A DNA stretch of 8,291 nt from CAVPRW01 sp046727435 [NCBI: bacterium] (GTDB lineage: Bacteria > Tectomicrobia > Entotheonellia > J063): the NCBI GenBank assembly GCA_046727435.1, contig JBKPCR010000074.1:1-8291 (forward strand), written 5' to 3'. Positions within the stretch are counted from its first letter, which is position 1. Each line of letters starts with the position of its first letter. Below the pieces are notes generated by a model. The model searched no databases. It was not told where the DNA came from and was given only the letters and a program-made list of their open reading frames with translations. Below, piece by piece: positions 6,347 to 8,291 of the stretch. A program made the position numbers and the translations under genes.

Positions 6347-7480
6347 TTAGAGGAATCCGAGCTGCTCGAAGCTACCACCCACGATGGGCTTGGAGTCCAG
6401 ACCCAGCCACTTGTCGACCAGCGTGGCATAGGTGCCACGGAAATCGTTGTTGTAGTGCAGGTCGCCATCGAGCAATTTCTCCGGCGCCAGCGATGGATAT
6501 TCCCCGTACAGCCCGCCCTTCACTGCATCGCCGATGACAAAGGCATGGCCGCCGGAGCCATGGTCGGTCCCCGAACCATTGTCATGCACACGCCGGCCAA
6601 ACTCCGTGAACAACAGGAGCACCACGTTGGCGCTGGCGTTGTGCTCCTTCAGGTCTTGGTAGAAGGCGCTGACGCCATTCGACACGTCCTGCCACAGCTG
6701 TGTGTGTTTTCCCAGCTCGCTGGCATGGGTATCGAAGCTGTTCTGGGGAGCGGTGGTGTACATGACCCTGGTGCCGAGGCCCGCGAGATACACCTGGGCG
6801 ATATTCCTCAAGTACTGGGCCACGACATCGCCCCCATATTTCACCGTTGAGGCATACTTCTGCGGAGCCGTGCTGAGGATGTCAGCCCCCTTCAAGGCAT
6901 CCACCCCTGTTTGCGAGATGTATTCCTTGACATACGTTCTGCCGAGCCTCGGAGCGTACATGTTGGAGAACAGACCCAGCGCTTCTGTACGCTGGTCCTC
7001 GCCCTGGATACCCGTCAGTACACCGTAGGTCTCGAGATTGCCCACGGAGGCGACCGGCACACCAGGCACCGCCAGCGAGCTGGGGAGGCCGCGACCAAAG
7101 TTCACGCCGGTCAGGACGTTGTCGTGGTTCGGATCGATATCCCGAATGGTCCGGCCAAGCCAGCCTTCGGTGCCGACTCTGTCGGGCTCACAGGTGTGCC
7201 AAATATGCATGGAACGGAAGTGCGAGCGGTTCGGGTGGGGATAGCCGATACCCTGAATGATCGCTACTTTCCCCTCGTCCCACAGGGCCTTGATCGGTTC
7301 CATGGCCGGGTTGAACCCAATACGATCATTGATGGGCAGGACCTTCTCGGGGTCGATCCGTACCACTGGCCTGTTCTCCAGGTAGAGTGGGTCGGAGTAG
7401 GGGATGACCGTATTCAGCGCGTCATTGCCCCCTGACAATTGGAGCACCACCAGCACGTTGTCTTTGGTATTCGTAGCCAT
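6347..7480 (-). CDS. DUF1501 protein, alkaline phosphatase-like fold, no signal peptide
   Basis: A 377-residue DUF1501 protein; the family is related to sulfatases and alkaline phosphatases, but its reaction is not established. The family's opening motif LSGGNDALNT is at 15-24, and the metal-site region TEFGRRVHDNGSGTDHGSGG is at 292-311 with E293, D306 and H307. SHFRSMHIWHT in the first third is also characteristic. Many relatives start with a twin-arginine export signal. Here the protein begins MATNTKDNVLVVLQLSGGND, so the core starts at once and no signal can fit. The ATG at 7480 follows GAGGAG by about 7 nt and lies 12 bp after the stop of the DUF1800 gene, which indicates a shared transcript. 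DUF1800 and DUF1501 genes are a well-known recurrent pair of unknown joint function. Confidence 0.93.
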   Translation of the reverse strand: MATNTKDNVLVVLQLSGGNDALNTVIPYSDPLYLENRPVVRIDPEKVLPINDRIGFNPAMEPIKALWDEGKVAIIQGIGYPHPNRSHFRSMHIWHTCEPDRVGTEGWLGRTIRDIDPNHDNVLTGVNFGRGLPSSLAVPGVPVASVGNLETYGVLTGIQGEDQRTEALGLFSNMYAPRLGRTYVKEYISQTGVDALKGADILSTAPQKYASTVKYGGDVVAQYLRNIAQVYLAGLGTRVMYTTAPQNSFDTHASELGKHTQLWQDVSNGVSAFYQDLKEHNASANVVLLLFTEFGRRVHDNGSGTDHGSGGHAFVIGDAVKGGLYGEYPSLAPEKLLDGDLHYNNDFRGTYATLVDKWLGLDSKPIVGGSFEQLGFL

Positions 7481-7492
7481 GATTAGCTCCTC

Positions 7493-8291
7493 TTAGGCAA
7501 AGAGATATTCTTGGGTCGATGCGATTAACTGGAGCATCTGGCCGACTCGCTGGGCAAAGTCTTCTGTGCCGGTGCGCAGTTCCCCGCCCTTCTGCGCATG
7601 CTCCACCAGCATGTTGTGGGTGTCCTCGGCCAGTTCATAGTGCCCCAGCAGCTCGAGACAGCGATCCACCAGGCGCTCGGGTGAGAGCGTGGGGCCCTCA
7701 GCGCCCAGTCGCTCGATGATAGCGCGGATGCCTGGCAGCTTGATGTTCCCTAGCTGGTCGGCGGTGAAGTTGATGCGTTCGACCAGGGTGCCGCTGTCGA
7801 TCCACTCCTGACCCGTATGCCAGCCTTCTACGGTCGGCGGGTTGGCCAGATCCTGTCCCATGTAGCGCATTTCCGCGACGAGCGCCGGCACGCCGGGCTT
7901 GGGAGCCGTGAAATCCCCCACCAGGCGCGTGGTGCCGATCACCGCTTCAACCGGACTTTTGACCTTGGCGAAGCGGGCATTCTTGAACGCGTCAGAGTTG
8001 AACAGCACGCGCAGCATGGAACGAACCTCGTAGCTGGACCGGAAGTACTCATCCTCCAGCATTTTGATCGCCTCAGGGTCTCTTGGAGGCGTGTTCTGCC
8101 ACGCCGGCACCTGTACGTCATCGGCGACGAAGAAGTTGTACAGATGCCGTGAGAGGAACCTGGCTGTGGCCGGCTGCTTGGCGATGATGTTGATGATGTC
8201 CTCGCCATCCCAGTTGCCGGTCTCACCCAGGAAGGTCTTCTCACCGTCGTCATGGTCATCTGGGTTGTAGATGAAGCGTGCGGTATAGACC
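7493..8291 (-). CDS. DUF1800 protein (partial; N-terminus outside window)
   Basis: The last 265 residues of a DUF1800 protein, open through the window end. Family landmarks in order are HDDGEKTFLGETGNWDGEDI, then QPATARFLSRHLYNFFVADD, FRSSYEVRSMLRVLFNSDAF, KVKSPVEAVIGTTRLVG, and the strongly characteristic LANPPTVEGWHTGQEWIDSG and TLVERINF. Family members are usually about 450-550 residues, so roughly half is missing here. GTG at 8110 is internal, not a start, because family sequence continues upstream of it in frame. It is the first visible gene of the minus-strand operon and is followed at 12 bp by the DUF1501 gene. Biochemical function is unknown; proteins of this family are often exported, but the N-terminus that would show this is not in the window. 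Confidence 0.93.
   Translation of the reverse strand, partial: VYTARFIYNPDDHDDGEKTFLGETGNWDGEDIINIIAKQPATARFLSRHLYNFFVADDVQVPAWQNTPPRDPEAIKMLEDEYFRSSYEVRSMLRVLFNSDAFKNARFAKVKSPVEAVIGTTRLVGDFTAPKPGVPALVAEMRYMGQDLANPPTVEGWHTGQEWIDSGTLVERINFTADQLGNIKLPGIRAIIERLGAEGPTLSPERLVDRCLELLGHYELAEDTHNMLVEHAQKGGELRTGTEDFAQRVGQMLQLIASTQEYLFA

Noticed and set aside
6281-7435. plus-strand open frames of 174-189 codons opposite the DUF1501 gene
   Set aside because: They are mirror frames of a well-supported family member, with no recognisable product.
8108-8110. GTG as the start of the DUF1800 gene
   Set aside because: Conserved DUF1800 sequence continues in frame upstream to the window end, so this codon is internal.

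Overview
This is a high-GC bacterial window with tightly packed genes, strong Shine-Dalgarno sites and sigma70-like promoters. The gene mix is a CydD-like ABC exporter, a luciferase-like flavin monooxygenase, a small helical protein plus HNH nuclease pair, an ISL3 element, and a DUF1800-DUF1501-NHL operon. This mix fits an environmental bacterium such as a Chloroflexota member or a similar high-GC lineage. That placement is inference from gene content; there is no rRNA or marker gene to fix it.

Layout. Positions 1-654 (minus) hold the N-terminal membrane half of an ABC exporter that runs off the window start. A 210-bp divergent control region follows, with a good promoter (791-819), an 8-bp inverted repeat over its -35 box and a 12-bp palindrome at its predicted start site. 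It drives a luciferase-like monooxygenase (865-1896, plus). A second strong promoter (2068-2096) drives an overlapping two-gene unit (2121-2946, plus): a small helical protein and an HNH endonuclease. An ISL3-family insertion sequence (3417-4806) sits in the middle, with matched terminal inverted repeats, a nearly perfect 8-bp target duplication and an intact-looking transposase. Its left flank is the 3' remnant of a protein-coding gene (3064-3416, minus). Its right flank (4807-5222) has no convincing intact gene.

The right third is a minus-strand operon, read from the window end leftward. It contains a DUF1800 protein (7493 to beyond 8291), a DUF1501 protein 12 bp later (6347-7480) and, after a 101-bp gap holding an imperfect hairpin, an NHL-repeat beta-propeller protein (5223-6245). 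A perfect 11-bp stem just past the last stop is the likely end of the transcript. DUF1800 and DUF1501 proteins are a recurrent, poorly characterised pair. DUF1501 belongs to the alkaline phosphatase-like fold, and the propeller is a plausible third partner. The DUF1501 and NHL proteins have no visible export signal, unlike many DUF1501 relatives.

Nothing here is a clearly new defence or mobile system. The most open biology is the DUF1800/DUF1501/NHL unit, the small-protein/HNH pair, and the divergent control region. I saw no tRNA, rRNA or CRISPR array.
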